DNA of 64,000 nucleotides, from contig DAOQWA010000007.1 of the NCBI GenBank assembly GCA_035341855.1, forward strand, positions 1-64,000. Direction: 5' to 3'. The DNA comes from QQVM01 sp035341855 (GTDB lineage: Bacteria; Bacteroidota; Bacteroidia; AKYH767-A; 2013-40CM-41-45). The notes under the pieces are model-generated. The model was given only the letters and a program-made list of their open reading frames with translations. It had not been told where the DNA came from and did not search any database. Both the position numbers and the translations under genes were made by a program. Positions 40,543 to 50,097 of the stretch are shown piece by piece; position 1 is the stretch's first letter, and each line of letters begins with the position of its first letter.

Positions 40543-42261
40543 CTACTTCGTTGATTTTGTAATCCGCTTGTGATTATTCAGGTTTGGTCCGGTGAGATGG
40601 AATATCCAGGCAAAAAGCACGACTAATATGCAACCGATAAGATTAAGCCACAGGAATGCTGTGAGGTCAAGCCAAAAAATAAACATGACAAATGCTTCTG
40701 CTGTTAGTGCTGCAAAAAATACCTTTCCGCCTTTTATCTTTTTAAGATAAAACGCCACCACGAAAATACCCAGAATTGTCCCATAAAATAAGGAGCCAAG
40801 TTTGTTAACGGCTTCGATAAGACTTCCCAATTGATTAGCAAACATTGCAACCATAATGGCATAGGCTCCCCAAAGTATAGTGACCCACCTTGATGTTCCA
40901 AGATATTCTTTATCGCTTTTTTCTTTTTTTGAAAAACGTTTTACTATATCTACAACCGTAGTGGATGCAAGTGCATTTAGTTCTGAGGCAGTAGAAGACA
41001 TGGAGGCAGAAAATATTACAGCTATCAGAAGGCCAATCAAGCCGGCCGGAAGATAACGCGTAACGAAGGAGAGGAAAATATAGTTTGTATCATTTGTCTC
41101 GGCCAGAGGGTCGTTCTTTTTCATGAGTGTCATGGCCTCGGATCTCACCAGCTTCATTTCTTCATCCTTGCTTGTCATGCTTGTTCCTAATAAAGATCGT
41201 GATTGATCATCTCCATTACGAATGGCTGCAGTTAATGCATTCAGGTCAGCTTGTTTCTTCCGGTATAAGTCTTCATACTGAATATTAAGTTTGGAAATAT
41301 CTTCGGCATATTCGCTCTTTGAAATTTTTTCTAGCTCTACTCTGTTGAAGTGTAATGGCGGCTGATGAAATTGATAGAACACGAATAATAATGCTCCTAT
41401 CATAAGAATCAGAAATTGCATTGGTATTTTTATGATTCCATTGAATAGGAGTCCAAGGCGACTTTGGCCAACGCTTTTTCCGGAAAGGTATCGTCCGACC
41501 TGACTCTGATCAGTACCAAAATATGCAAGTGCTAGAAAGAATCCACCTATCAAGCCTGACCAAATATTGTACTGATTCTTAAGGTCAAAATTGAAATCGA
41601 CAACGTTGAGCTTCCCCATTGAGCCTGCAACTTTGAGAGATTCTGAAAGGCTTAAATTATCAGGTATCAAATGCACTACCATATAGCCGGCCAAAAACAT
41701 GCCAATAAAAATTACCGCCATCTGTTGCATCTGAGTTATACTTACTGCTTTTGTTCCACCGGCTACCGTGTAAGTCACTACTAAGCCTCCTATGATAAGG
41801 TTAGTCCAATAGATATTCCAACCCAATATTGAAGATAGAATAATTGATGGAGCATAGATGGTAAGTCCGCATGCCAGTCCTCTTTGAATGAGAAACAAAA
41901 ATGCGGTCAATGCACGAGTTTTTAAGTCAAATCGATTTTCAAGAAATTCATAAGCGGTAAAAACTTTCAGTCTGTGAAAGATCGGTACAAAGGTGACACT
42001 GAGAACTATCATAGCGATTGGCAGTCCGAAATAAAACTGAACAAATCGCATGCCGTCAGTATAAGCCTGACCGGGAGCAGACAGAAAAGTTATGGCGCTT
42101 GCCTGTGTGGCCATAATGGAAATTCCTACTACATACCATGGCATGCTTTTGTTGGCAAGCAAATAACCTTCAATGTTTTTGCTTCCCCGACTTTTCCAGA
42201 TACCGTAAATTACTATAAATAGTAAGGTGCCTACCAGCACAAACCAATCTAAGTTACTCAT
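40543..42261 (-). CDS. Sodium:solute symporter (SSS family)
   Basis: A 572-residue inner membrane Na+-coupled transporter with about 13 membrane helices. SSS features include 'GYLLANKSMPWYVVGISIMA' near residue 32, 'SAPGQAYTDG' near 60, 'YTVAGGTKAV' near 165, 'GTDQSQVGRYL' near 250 and 'FSASMSSTASELNALAS' near 410. An unusually long hydrophilic insertion (about residues 300-390) lies between helices. The substrate is unknown. The start codon overlaps the stop of a 46-residue membrane peptide (ATGA), and a PIG-L deacetylase gene lies just upstream, suggesting uptake coupled to hydrolysis of an N-acylated compound. Confidence 0.9.
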   Translation of the reverse strand: MSNLDWFVLVGTLLFIVIYGIWKSRGSKNIEGYLLANKSMPWYVVGISIMATQASAITFLSAPGQAYTDGMRFVQFYFGLPIAMIVLSVTFVPIFHRLKVFTAYEFLENRFDLKTRALTAFLFLIQRGLACGLTIYAPSIILSSILGWNIYWTNLIIGGLVVTYTVAGGTKAVSITQMQQMAVIFIGMFLAGYMVVHLIPDNLSLSESLKVAGSMGKLNVVDFNFDLKNQYNIWSGLIGGFFLALAYFGTDQSQVGRYLSGKSVGQSRLGLLFNGIIKIPMQFLILMIGALLFVFYQFHQPPLHFNRVELEKISKSEYAEDISKLNIQYEDLYRKKQADLNALTAAIRNGDDQSRSLLGTSMTSKDEEMKLVRSEAMTLMKKNDPLAETNDTNYIFLSFVTRYLPAGLIGLLIAVIFSASMSSTASELNALASTTVVDIVKRFSKKEKSDKEYLGTSRWVTILWGAYAIMVAMFANQLGSLIEAVNKLGSLFYGTILGIFVVAFYLKKIKGGKVFFAALTAEAFVMFIFWLDLTAFLWLNLIGCILVVLFAWIFHLTGPNLNNHKRITKSTK

Positions 42262-42398
42262 GAATAATGTTCTTTAAAGAGGTAGAACAAAATGATGAGT
42301 ATGATCAGATTCGTAAAGACAGCGATGTAAATATTGCGCCATGATCTCAGGATGGGTGGCTTGTCTTCTTCAGAATGTTCTTGATTATCCTTTTTCAT
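42258..42398 (-). CDS. Small single-pass membrane peptide upstream of the symporter
   Basis: A 46-residue frame from ATG 42396-42398 to TGA 42258-42260. The first 20 residues are charged (MKKDNQEHSEEDKPP), followed by one membrane helix (about residues 23-41, 'IYIAVFTNLIILIILFYLF') and a short tail ending in EHYS. Its stop overlaps the symporter ATG by 4 bases (ATGA), typical of translational coupling, and it follows the PIG-L gene by 49 bp. Small membrane partners encoded just before SSS transporters are known in other bacteria. An accessory or assembly role is inferred; I do not recognise the family. Confidence 0.7.
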   Translation of the reverse strand: MKKDNQEHSEEDKPPILRSWRNIYIAVFTNLIILIILFYLFKEHYS

Positions 42399-42447
42399 GG
42401 CTTTTATATTCTGAATAATTATAATTAAATTTCCAGTTATCGGCCTG

Positions 42448-44937
42448 TTAATCGTGTTGCGGATAACCTGCTGACATGAGGTTTACAAATAATCTATACG
42501 CACCCGGTACTCCTGCAGGTAATTCCCTGAAAAACGAAAGGCCTGTATAGATAAATTTACCACTACCATATTCAGCATAGATTAATGATCCTTCGAGTTC
42601 TTTGCTGCCAGGGTCGTTCATAGAAAATAGGGTTTCGTATTTTGAATCATAATCTCCGGCAAAATATAATCCGCGTTCCTGTATCCATCCTTTAAAATCA
42701 GAGGCTGTGATAAGATTCGGCTGAGTAAGCAATTTGTGATCCTTCTTTAGAAATCGAACTTCTGCCGTTTCATCTGTGACCCTGTCACGTGTAATTTGGA
42801 AAGGGTATGGGCCGATGTCAGCTTTCAGGCTACTCAGAAAATTACTTGTGTTGTACTGAACAAGAAGTGTACCACCGGCTTTTACGTACTCCATCAATCG
42901 AGGTTGGTATACGTTCATACGTTCATTAGTATTGTATAAACGAATTCCGGTGATGATGACATCAAAGTGAGAGAGGTCTCCACGACTGAGCATATCGTCA
43001 TCAAGAAATTTCACGTCATAGCCGATCTGTTTCAAGGCTGCCGGAATGTTATCGCCTGCTCCTTCGATATAGCCAACCTTTAAGGCGAGGGTGTTCAGAT
43101 CAAAATGAATTAATTCTGCTTCAGCATCCCTGACAAGGGTTTGAACAGGTATATGATCATGTTCAACCCTGTGAACTGTCTTTGATAGTTTTTTTCCTTC
43201 AGTTAGCACTGAAAAACTTAGAGTCGATTCAGTATATTCTTTTGGAGGGCTGATCTTGAAAGTGAATTTTTGTTCTTGATTTTTTTCTGCTATTTCAAAG
43301 TTAAATTTTTCAGGGCTGATGAGCCATCCTTTCGGTGCATAAAGTTGAAGTTCTCCTTCGCATTGCGATTTGTTTGCTCTTAGAGACAAGTTAATATCTT
43401 GTGCAACAGGTTTGGTGAATATGTTGATTGGGTCAACAGGATGAATGCTCACGGCAGGTAAGATCTCAAACGCACGGTAAAGCTCTCCCCGAACAGGGTC
43501 TACCCATTTATATTGAAGAGGTCTCCGAATTTTAAATGTGTCCTCGTTTATTTTTAGCTGAAATTCTATTTGTATTGCAGAAGGTGCCTCCGGAATTCCG
43601 ATAGACAGGGGATCTGTGGAGGCAAATCGTCCAATGGAATTTCGTTTTTCCAACCAGTACGGATTGGTATAGTTTACATTTTCCGGAATCTTGAGTGAGC
43701 GTGGAATATTTAGCAGGACATTGTAAGGCATAGAAGAGCTTAGGGATGTATCTGCAGTATAACCCGGGATGCTCACTTTTAAAAGTGAGACCTTCTCATT
43801 TGTTCTGTGAATAACAGAAGCATTCATGGATACTGATTCTCCGGGAGTAGCACTGTAGGTGTCAGCCAGTGCTTCTGCAAATATTCCTGCGCAGGAGAGG
43901 ATTAGTTCTTCCACTTCTTTGGCTTTTTGCGTTCTCCAGTACTCGTTCTTGACAGTACTTAAAATTAGTGAGCGAATTATTAAAAGTTTCTCGATACTTT
44001 CTTCAGGACTCTGAACATTGAAATTATCTATCAGTGACGTAATGCTTTCAGAGATATCTTTACTTCCTTTTAATCGCTCCCAGGAAGTATTTATGCCACT
44101 GAATTCGTCGCCATTTAAATCAAGTCCCTTTAGAATTTTAATATAATCATTTTGTACACCTCTGTTTTTTGCAGCGCCGAATCCCTGGCTCTTATGCATG
44201 CTTCTGCTTTCAGAGGCCATCTCACCGAATGACTTACCAAGGATTTCATTATAGGTTCCTATATCCACAGGGATTATGTCAGCTTTACCTTTAACATCTT
44301 CCTCTTTCACTCTGAACATATTCCAGAAAATTCTTGTTGCCTGCCATGGCTTTACGAATTTGAGTTGTTCAGGAAATTTTGTCTTATCCGCTGCTGCCTC
44401 AAAAGCTTCCAGTCCGAGTATTGCAGATGCAGTATGATGACCATGTCCACCTTCTCCGGTTACCGGGAAGCGGAGAATAATTATATCCGGCTGGAATTTG
44501 CGAATAGTCCATACCACATCTGATAAAATGGAATCTTTGTTCCAAATTGAAAAAGTTTCTTCCGGGGTTTTTGAGTATCCGAAATCGATTGCTCTTGAAA
44601 AAAATTGTTCCGCTCCATCAATCTGTCTTGCAGCCAGCAGTTCCTGAGTACGAATTACTCCAAGCAGATCGCCTTGTTCGGTTCCGACAAGATTTTGTCC
44701 GCCATCACCCCGTGTGAGTGAGAGGTATGCTGTTCTGAATTGTTTCTCATTTGCATAATAAGAAAGGAGTCTTGTGTTTTCATCATCAGGATGCGCAGCA
44801 ATATATAAAACAGAGCCAAGCGTATTCAGTTTTTGCATTTTCAACAAAATGTCTGAAGAGCTTTGATTATGTTGTTGCGAAAATGCAGATAAAGAAAAAG
44901 CAAGAAATAGGAATAGAGGAGAGACCGTTTTTTGCAT
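42448..44937 (-). CDS. PIG-L (LmbE-like) family deacetylase, exported, with GATase1-like C-terminal domain
   Basis: An 829-residue protein. It begins with a signal peptide (MQKTVSPLFLFLAFSLSAFS), then a PIG-L zinc-hydrolase domain with 'AAHPDDENTRLL' near residue 46, 'GDGGQN' near 75 and the third ligand segment 'GEGGHGHHTAS' near 163. The middle region is beta-rich. The last 200 residues resemble a ThuA/class I glutamine amidotransferase-like fold ('VIITGIRLYNT', 'YVKAGGTLLVQYN') without an evident catalytic triad. Members remove acyl groups from N-acetylated sugars or related compounds. The ATG at 44937 fits the signal peptide; the longer frame to 45048 crosses the upstream terminator. It probably heads the operon with the small peptide and symporter. 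Confidence 0.87.
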   Translation of the reverse strand: MQKTVSPLFLFLAFSLSAFSQQHNQSSSDILLKMQKLNTLGSVLYIAAHPDDENTRLLSYYANEKQFRTAYLSLTRGDGGQNLVGTEQGDLLGVIRTQELLAARQIDGAEQFFSRAIDFGYSKTPEETFSIWNKDSILSDVVWTIRKFQPDIIILRFPVTGEGGHGHHTASAILGLEAFEAAADKTKFPEQLKFVKPWQATRIFWNMFRVKEEDVKGKADIIPVDIGTYNEILGKSFGEMASESRSMHKSQGFGAAKNRGVQNDYIKILKGLDLNGDEFSGINTSWERLKGSKDISESITSLIDNFNVQSPEESIEKLLIIRSLILSTVKNEYWRTQKAKEVEELILSCAGIFAEALADTYSATPGESVSMNASVIHRTNEKVSLLKVSIPGYTADTSLSSSMPYNVLLNIPRSLKIPENVNYTNPYWLEKRNSIGRFASTDPLSIGIPEAPSAIQIEFQLKINEDTFKIRRPLQYKWVDPVRGELYRAFEILPAVSIHPVDPINIFTKPVAQDINLSLRANKSQCEGELQLYAPKGWLISPEKFNFEIAEKNQEQKFTFKISPPKEYTESTLSFSVLTEGKKLSKTVHRVEHDHIPVQTLVRDAEAELIHFDLNTLALKVGYIEGAGDNIPAALKQIGYDVKFLDDDMLSRGDLSHFDVIITGIRLYNTNERMNVYQPRLMEYVKAGGTLLVQYNTSNFLSSLKADIGPYPFQITRDRVTDETAEVRFLKKDHKLLTQPNLITASDFKGWIQERGLYFAGDYDSKYETLFSMNDPGSKELEGSLIYAEYGSGKFIYTGLSFFRELPAGVPGAYRLFVNLMSAGYPQHD

Positions 44938-45002
44938 AAGAAATAAGTATCCGGTAAATATAGTTATTTCAATTGAAAAATATTTTTGATATTCAAGGTA
45001 AA

Positions 45003-45058
45003 AAAATAAAAGTTGATTCATATTGCATGTTCCGGCAAGATAAATCAACTTTTATTTT
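45003..45058 (-). terminator. Terminator between the T9SS protein gene and the PIG-L gene
   Basis: A 16-bp perfect inverted repeat, AAAATAAAAGTTGATT (45003-45018) and AATCAACTTTTATTTT (45043-45058), with a 24-base loop. On the minus strand it ends in T residues 24 bases after the stop of the gene at 45082. Confidence 0.75.
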
Positions 45059-45081
45059 CCAATAGTATAACTGCGCAGGCC

Positions 45082-47139
45082 TTATTCTTTCACAAATCTC
45101 AACTTGAATTCCTGCTCATCAGATGAAAGATGTATTGCATATATGCCCGGTGTTATAGATTCAATATTTATATTTTTTGTGCTTTCTCCTTCCTGCATGC
45201 TTCCTGAGAGCACAAGCTTACCAGTGATATCGTAAATTGAAATCCTTGCATCTGTTTTTAGTGCAGCTGAAAGACGTAAGTAAGCTGAATGTTTTGCAGG
45301 ATTTGGATAAAATTCCGCTACAGTAATTGCCGGAGTTGATTTAATGCCTACGGATAAGCCATCAATTCGAATTACTTCATTGGTGGTCGCATTTACATAC
45401 CAGATCTTTCCATCCGGTCCAATTTTAATTCCCATAATTCCCGGTGTTCCTGTAACAACTCTGCCCAATTCAACTCCTGTAGTTCCGCTGATGTCATAGA
45501 TAATGATATCTCCGCTTGCAAAATCAGAAACCAGCAATCGGTTTTCAATGATGTCAATACCACTCGGAGTTACAAGTCCGCTATTAACAAATACACTCCA
45601 GGTTGCCCCGCTATATAGGGTATACTCTGCCACTGCTTCATACTGAGACAGGTTTGCTGTTTGTGTTCCGGTATTAATGTCCATTTTCAGTATGCGGTCA
45701 TTATTAGTGTCTACGATATAAAGCATACCATTTTCTTTATCAAGCACGAGGTGACTTGATACATGATATGTCGGATCAGCAGATAAATTTAATCCTTCAT
45801 AGCGACGGATGATCCCATCACTATGGTCATCATTTCCCGGTCCATGATCTTCTTTGAAATCGTAACGGACAGGATCACCCCCGTCTGCATCAAATACCCA
45901 AAAGATATTATCAGCTTCGTGACAAATGCCCATGCTGAACGGAGATTGGTGGAGCATGTCAAGATGGCTGCCATTCCCTCCCGATGGCTGAGCGTAAATT
46001 AACGGGTCGCTCGACCATAGTGTTGGTCCTGTAAATGGTGCGCCTCCATTATGATTTGCATCATAAACACCTGGTGACGTGGCAAAATTTTCATTGTCAC
46101 TAAAAGCAATACCGGTAGGTAATGACATGAAGTGCCATGCGTTTCCATCCTGTTGAAGAAGTGAAGTTTGACCTGCTTGTCCGGCATTTGTGAATTTTAC
46201 AGTTTCACCACCACTGTTTTCAGTACTCTTGTTTATAACCCACAATTCATTTCTGGTAAGGATAGGATGAAAATCAAGGTCGCGAGGAACACTTACTCCA
46301 TCTGCTGAGTTTCCGATTACGGTGAGGATTGGAGCAACGCCGATATAGTCATCAATAATGTTGGGAATGCCGGGTCCAAGTGTAATGGTCTTATAAGCAG
46401 TGTCGTTAAAGGCATTCGCATCCGGATTTCCATCGAGATTTGACGCCCACATCTTAATGTTATAAACACCTGCCGTCATTCCCGCCCAACTTATCGGGTG
46501 TGTTAAAACTTCTTCAGTAAATGGTGCGATATTGATTGAGGAAACCGAGCCATTGACAACACTTCCGTTGTCAATTGAATAGTGAAGATCCATTGAGGTA
46601 ACAGGATTTGAACCGCGATTAAAATATTTGGCTTTGATTGCAACATTGCCAATACCTACATAAGATGATAGATTAATTGATTGACAGCTCATGTCGAATG
46701 GTGGAGGTGGTTCAGCCAGAAATGTAATACGGCTTCCGCCACCTGCTCCTGATCCGGTAAGTCCGGAGTACATCGGAAATCCATTGATATTAACTTGAAA
46801 CCTAAATCCACCATCACCATAATCATCAACGAAGATGATATCATAACTTAGGCCTTGTGTGAGGCACCATGGTCCGGTAGAAATCGTTGTATTATTTCCA
46901 TAGCCACCGGATGGACTGTTTTGTTGGCTGCCACCTGTACAACCTACGGCAATATTCCCTCCGGAAAAAATGGTTCCTATGCCACATGCATTTCCTGATG
47001 GGACCAATTCCCAGTAACCTTCGTTTCCATAGCTGTCTGTAGTGACATTTATCGTGACTTCAACTTCTCCGACGGGACATTGGGCTGATGCGATGAAACT
47101 GAGAGCTAGAAGAAATAGAGTACAAAGATATTTGATCAT
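45082..47139 (-). CDS. T9SS-exported protein with beta-propeller-like (NHL-type) region
   Basis: A 685-residue secreted protein. Signal peptide (MIKYLCTLFLLALSFIASAQ), an N-terminal beta domain (residues 25-140), a CARDB-like domain (about 150-255, 'CQSINLSSYVGIGNVAIKA') and a propeller-like region (270-600) with NHL-type segments such as 'GMLYIVDTNNDRILKMDI' and 'GIKIGPDGKIWYVNATTNE'. It ends with a T9SS sorting domain ('FYPNPAKHSAYLRLS', 'ISIYDITGKLVLSG', 'GIYAIHLSSD'). Ligand or activity is unknown. It is divergent from the nuo operon with 464 bp between. Confidence 0.85.
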   Translation of the reverse strand: MIKYLCTLFLLALSFIASAQCPVGEVEVTINVTTDSYGNEGYWELVPSGNACGIGTIFSGGNIAVGCTGGSQQNSPSGGYGNNTTISTGPWCLTQGLSYDIIFVDDYGDGGFRFQVNINGFPMYSGLTGSGAGGGSRITFLAEPPPPFDMSCQSINLSSYVGIGNVAIKAKYFNRGSNPVTSMDLHYSIDNGSVVNGSVSSINIAPFTEEVLTHPISWAGMTAGVYNIKMWASNLDGNPDANAFNDTAYKTITLGPGIPNIIDDYIGVAPILTVIGNSADGVSVPRDLDFHPILTRNELWVINKSTENSGGETVKFTNAGQAGQTSLLQQDGNAWHFMSLPTGIAFSDNENFATSPGVYDANHNGGAPFTGPTLWSSDPLIYAQPSGGNGSHLDMLHQSPFSMGICHEADNIFWVFDADGGDPVRYDFKEDHGPGNDDHSDGIIRRYEGLNLSADPTYHVSSHLVLDKENGMLYIVDTNNDRILKMDINTGTQTANLSQYEAVAEYTLYSGATWSVFVNSGLVTPSGIDIIENRLLVSDFASGDIIIYDISGTTGVELGRVVTGTPGIMGIKIGPDGKIWYVNATTNEVIRIDGLSVGIKSTPAITVAEFYPNPAKHSAYLRLSAALKTDARISIYDITGKLVLSGSMQEGESTKNINIESITPGIYAIHLSSDEQEFKLRFVKE

Positions 47140-47603
47140 TTTGCTATTCGTTTAATAAGATAAAATTGAGTGGGAATTGAATGGCAACAATCTATTGCCA
47201 TTCTTCTGAACCGGTGACTCATGCAAAGAAAATAATAATTTACGGAATATAAAGTTAAAATTGGATTCAGAAGCCAAATCCATTAAGTTCTGAATATTGT
47301 CCTATGATTAGCAGATAGTGATAATCAAAATCGATTTAGAGATGGTCATGCAGCATTACAATAATTTTCGCGAGCATGATTACCTTAAGATTGAATGAAT
47401 AGCATCTTTGAATGCTATTGCTTTAGTTGTCAAATCATTCCATTTTTTTGTTTTTTGAAAACATTGGCGTAGGTTTGATTCGATTATCCTCAATTGTTGA
47501 GAGGCATTGATTATTCGGGAATCCCTGAAAAAAGATTAATTTTGAATCATGTCCAAAAGATTGAACAAATCTCGATTCAATATTTAAAAGAAGATAATAA
47601 ATT
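47140..47603. other. Divergent regulatory region upstream of nuoA
   Basis: About 460 AT-rich bases between the T9SS gene and nuoA. Besides the candidate promoter at 47514-47544 I see no gene or RNA. An 88-codon antisense frame overlapping nuoA has no support. Confidence 0.5.
47514..47544 (+). promoter_or_regulatory. Candidate nuo operon promoter
   Basis: TAATTTTG at 47537-47544 matches the Bacteroidota -7 element TAnnTTTG exactly. With the expected 19-base spacer, the -33 position reads TTCG (three of four bases of TTTG) at 47514-47517. This predicts a leader of about 50 bases before nuoA. Confidence 0.5.
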
Positions 47604-47954
47604 ATGGGTGCAGGTTCTATGATCATGTTGATGCTTTGTGGCATAGCCTTCTCTGCGGGAGGGATCTTGCTTTCAAAAGCATTGATCAAAAAATCATACA
47701 ATCCACAAAAGGGTCAGACTTATGAATGTGGGGTTCCGACAGTAGGGAAGTCATGGATTCAGTTGAATGTCGGCTACTATCTTTTTGCTCTTCTCTTCCT
47801 GATCTTTGATGTTGAGCTGGTTTTTTTATTTCCATGGGCGGTTGTAGTTAAAGAGTTGGGCTGGCCGGCGCTAATCGAGATATTGATCTTTCTGACAATT
47901 CTATTTTTGGGTTTTCTTTATGCACATAGAAAAGGAGCATTGAAATGGATGTAA
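47604..47954 (+). CDS. nuoA: NADH-quinone oxidoreductase-type subunit A
   Basis: A 116-residue membrane subunit of respiratory complex I. It has three membrane helices, with the conserved loop 'TYECGVPTVGKSWIQLNVGYY' (in parts) near residue 38 carrying the complex I loop Cys, and 'LIFDVELVFLFPWAV' near 72. It helps form the quinone cavity entrance at the junction of membrane and peripheral arms. First gene of the operon; it overlaps nuoB by 10 bp. Confidence 0.95.
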   Translation: MGAGSMIMLMLCGIAFSAGGILLSKALIKKSYNPQKGQTYECGVPTVGKSWIQLNVGYYLFALLFLIFDVELVFLFPWAVVVKELGWPALIEILIFLTILFLGFLYAHRKGALKWM

Positions 47955-48454
47955 AAGATAAACCGACATTACCAAAGCCTTTTCCGGGTCAGGTACATGA
48001 GACACCCGGAGGAGGGATACTTGTAAGCAAACTTGATGATGTGATCAAATGGGCGAGGTCCAATTCCTTATGGCCATTGGTTTTTGGAACAAGTTGCTGT
48101 GCCATTGAAATGATGTCAACAGCATCCGCTAAATATGATTGGTCAAGGTTTGGATTTGAAGTTGCAAGAGCTACACCTCGTCAGGCAGATGTAATTATCA
48201 TTGCTGGTACCATCGTAAACAAAATGGGGCCTGTTCTAAAAAGGTTATACGATCAGATGCCTGATCCTAAATATGTAATTGCGATGGGTGCATGTGCTAC
48301 CTCAGGTGGACCATTTTTCTACAATACATATTCTGTAGTGAAAGGAGCTGACCATATTATTCCTGTTGACGTATATGTCGCAGGTTGTCCACCCAGGCCG
48401 GAAGCCTTATTACATGCTTTGATTTCATTACAAGAAAAAATTCGGAATACTTAG
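47945..48454 (+). CDS. nuoB: NADH-quinone oxidoreductase-type subunit B
   Basis: A 169-residue peripheral subunit holding the terminal 4Fe-4S cluster N2 that reduces quinone. Cluster cysteines are seen in 'GTSCCAIEMMS' near residue 51, 'GACATSGGPF' near 116 and 'VAGCPPRPEALLHAL' near 146. It starts inside the end of nuoA. Confidence 0.96.
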   Translation: MDVKDKPTLPKPFPGQVHETPGGGILVSKLDDVIKWARSNSLWPLVFGTSCCAIEMMSTASAKYDWSRFGFEVARATPRQADVIIIAGTIVNKMGPVLKRLYDQMPDPKYVIAMGACATSGGPFFYNTYSVVKGADHIIPVDVYVAGCPPRPEALLHALISLQEKIRNT

Positions 48455-48484
48455 AACTGAACGGAATTTGTTTCCGGAAAATTT

Positions 48485-48940
48485 ATGACAGCAACTGAAC
48501 TTAAAGATAAACTACAGTCCATTCGGCAAACATTGAGCTTTGAAGAGACAGCTGAGTGGCTGACGGTGAATGTAGACTCAGCCGAATTTCACGACTTTGC
48601 TTTGGAGTTGCGCGATCAAGCAGAGTTGGATTTTGATTTTCTCTTTTGTGTGACTTGTGTAGATTGGAAAACTCAGTTGTCGATGGTTTATCATTTGCGT
48701 TCACTGGATCGTAAGCATAGCATTGTGGTAAAATGTAAGTTGGATCGGGAGAAGCCCGAGATACAGACTGTTTCAGATTTATGGCATACCGCCGAATTTC
48801 ATGAAAGAGAAGCCTATGATTTATTTGGCGTCAAGTTTACAGGTCACCCTGATCTTCGCAGATTATTTCTGACTGATGATTGGGTAGGATGGCCTTTAAG
48901 AAAAGATTACGATGATCCTGTAAATATGATAAAGTTGTAA
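48485..48940 (+). CDS. nuoC: NADH-quinone oxidoreductase-type subunit C
   Basis: A 151-residue peripheral-arm subunit, the 30-kDa type, not fused to NuoD. The signature 'WHTAEFHEREAYDLFGVKFTGHPDLRRLFL' is visible near residue 100 (given here in pieces: EREAYDLFGVKF, HPDLRRLFL), followed by 'WVGWPLRKDY'. It is shorter at the N terminus than many homologues. It lies between nuoB (30 bp gap) and nuoD (15 bp gap). Confidence 0.94.
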   Translation: MTATELKDKLQSIRQTLSFEETAEWLTVNVDSAEFHDFALELRDQAELDFDFLFCVTCVDWKTQLSMVYHLRSLDRKHSIVVKCKLDREKPEIQTVSDLWHTAEFHEREAYDLFGVKFTGHPDLRRLFLTDDWVGWPLRKDYDDPVNMIKL

Positions 48941-48955
48941 TCAGGTGGATTATTT

Positions 48956-50071
48956 ATGTTAGAAGAAGTAGGGACAAATACAGAAGGTGATCTGATAATT
49001 AATATCGGACCGCAACATCCATCTACGCATGGGGTGCTTCACCTTGTCATAACTTTGCATGGTGAAACAGTAAAGAAAGTTGAGCCTCATTTAGGTTATA
49101 TTCACAGGTCGATAGAAAAGATGTGCGAGAGTTTGTCGTATCGTCAATTTATCTATGTGACTTCCAGGATGGATTATCTTTCTTCTCACATCAACAATCA
49201 CGCTTGTGCACTGGCTGTTGAGAAGGGTTTACAGGTTGAAGTTCCTGAACGGGCACAGGTTATCAGGGTACTGTTGGATGAACTAACACGGCTGGCGTCG
49301 CATCAATTATGGTGGGGTGCTATGGCCATGGATGTCGGTGCGATCACACCATTCTTTCATGCTTTCAGAGAACGGGAAATGATCAATGATATCATGGAAG
49401 AGACTTGTGGCGCCCGCTTAACCATGAATTATATGGTACCAGGTGGAGTTATGTTTGATCTCCATCCTAATTTTCAAAGAAAGGTGAAGGAATTTGTTCA
49501 GTTTTTCAGGTCTAAATTCGACGAGTATGATGAACTGCTTACAGGAAATATCATTTTTCAGGAACGTACAAAAGGTGTTGGGGCAATTTCTAAGGAGATG
49601 GCGATATCTTATGGTTGTACGGGTCCGGTTGCGCGCGCAGCAGGTGTAAGTTGTGATGTAAGAAAACTAAATCCTTACGAAGTGTATCACAAGTTACAGT
49701 TTGATGAAGTATTGCAAACCTCCGGTGATTCATATGCCAGATATCTCGTTCGGATGGGCGAGATGAAGCAATCGCTTTCTATCATCGATCAATTAATAGA
49801 TAATATTCCTGAAGGAGATTTTCAAGCAAAGACTAAAGCCGTATTAAAATTGCCCAAAGGAGAATTCTACTCTATGGTTGAAACAGCCAGAGGAGAATTG
49901 GGTGTATATATAGTTAGTGAAGGTGGAATGACACCCTACCGTATTAAGTTTCGATCACCGGGATTTTCAAATTTGTCTGCTCTCGATCATATGGCAAGAG
50001 GTGCAAAGATTGGCGACCTGGTAGCGATTATGGGTACTCTCGACCTTGTAATACCTGATATCGACAGATAG
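48956..50071 (+). CDS. nuoD: NADH-quinone oxidoreductase-type subunit D
   Basis: The 49-kDa subunit, related to the large subunit of NiFe hydrogenases; with NuoB it forms the quinone-binding site. The 371-residue protein has 'GPQHPSTHGVLHLV' near residue 18, 'HLGYIHRSIEKM' near 42 and 'RMDYLSSHINNHACALAVE' near 70. Length fits the separate NuoD form. It is followed directly by nuoH, not by nuoEFG. Confidence 0.96.
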   Translation: MLEEVGTNTEGDLIINIGPQHPSTHGVLHLVITLHGETVKKVEPHLGYIHRSIEKMCESLSYRQFIYVTSRMDYLSSHINNHACALAVEKGLQVEVPERAQVIRVLLDELTRLASHQLWWGAMAMDVGAITPFFHAFREREMINDIMEETCGARLTMNYMVPGGVMFDLHPNFQRKVKEFVQFFRSKFDEYDELLTGNIIFQERTKGVGAISKEMAISYGCTGPVARAAGVSCDVRKLNPYEVYHKLQFDEVLQTSGDSYARYLVRMGEMKQSLSIIDQLIDNIPEGDFQAKTKAVLKLPKGEFYSMVETARGELGVYIVSEGGMTPYRIKFRSPGFSNLSALDHMARGAKIGDLVAIMGTLDLVIPDIDR

Positions 50072-50097
50072 TGACTGTCAACATAGAATGAATAACG

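Noticed and set aside
47435..47701. 88-codon minus-strand frame across the nuoA start
   Set aside because: It overlaps nuoA and its promoter, and shows no family features.
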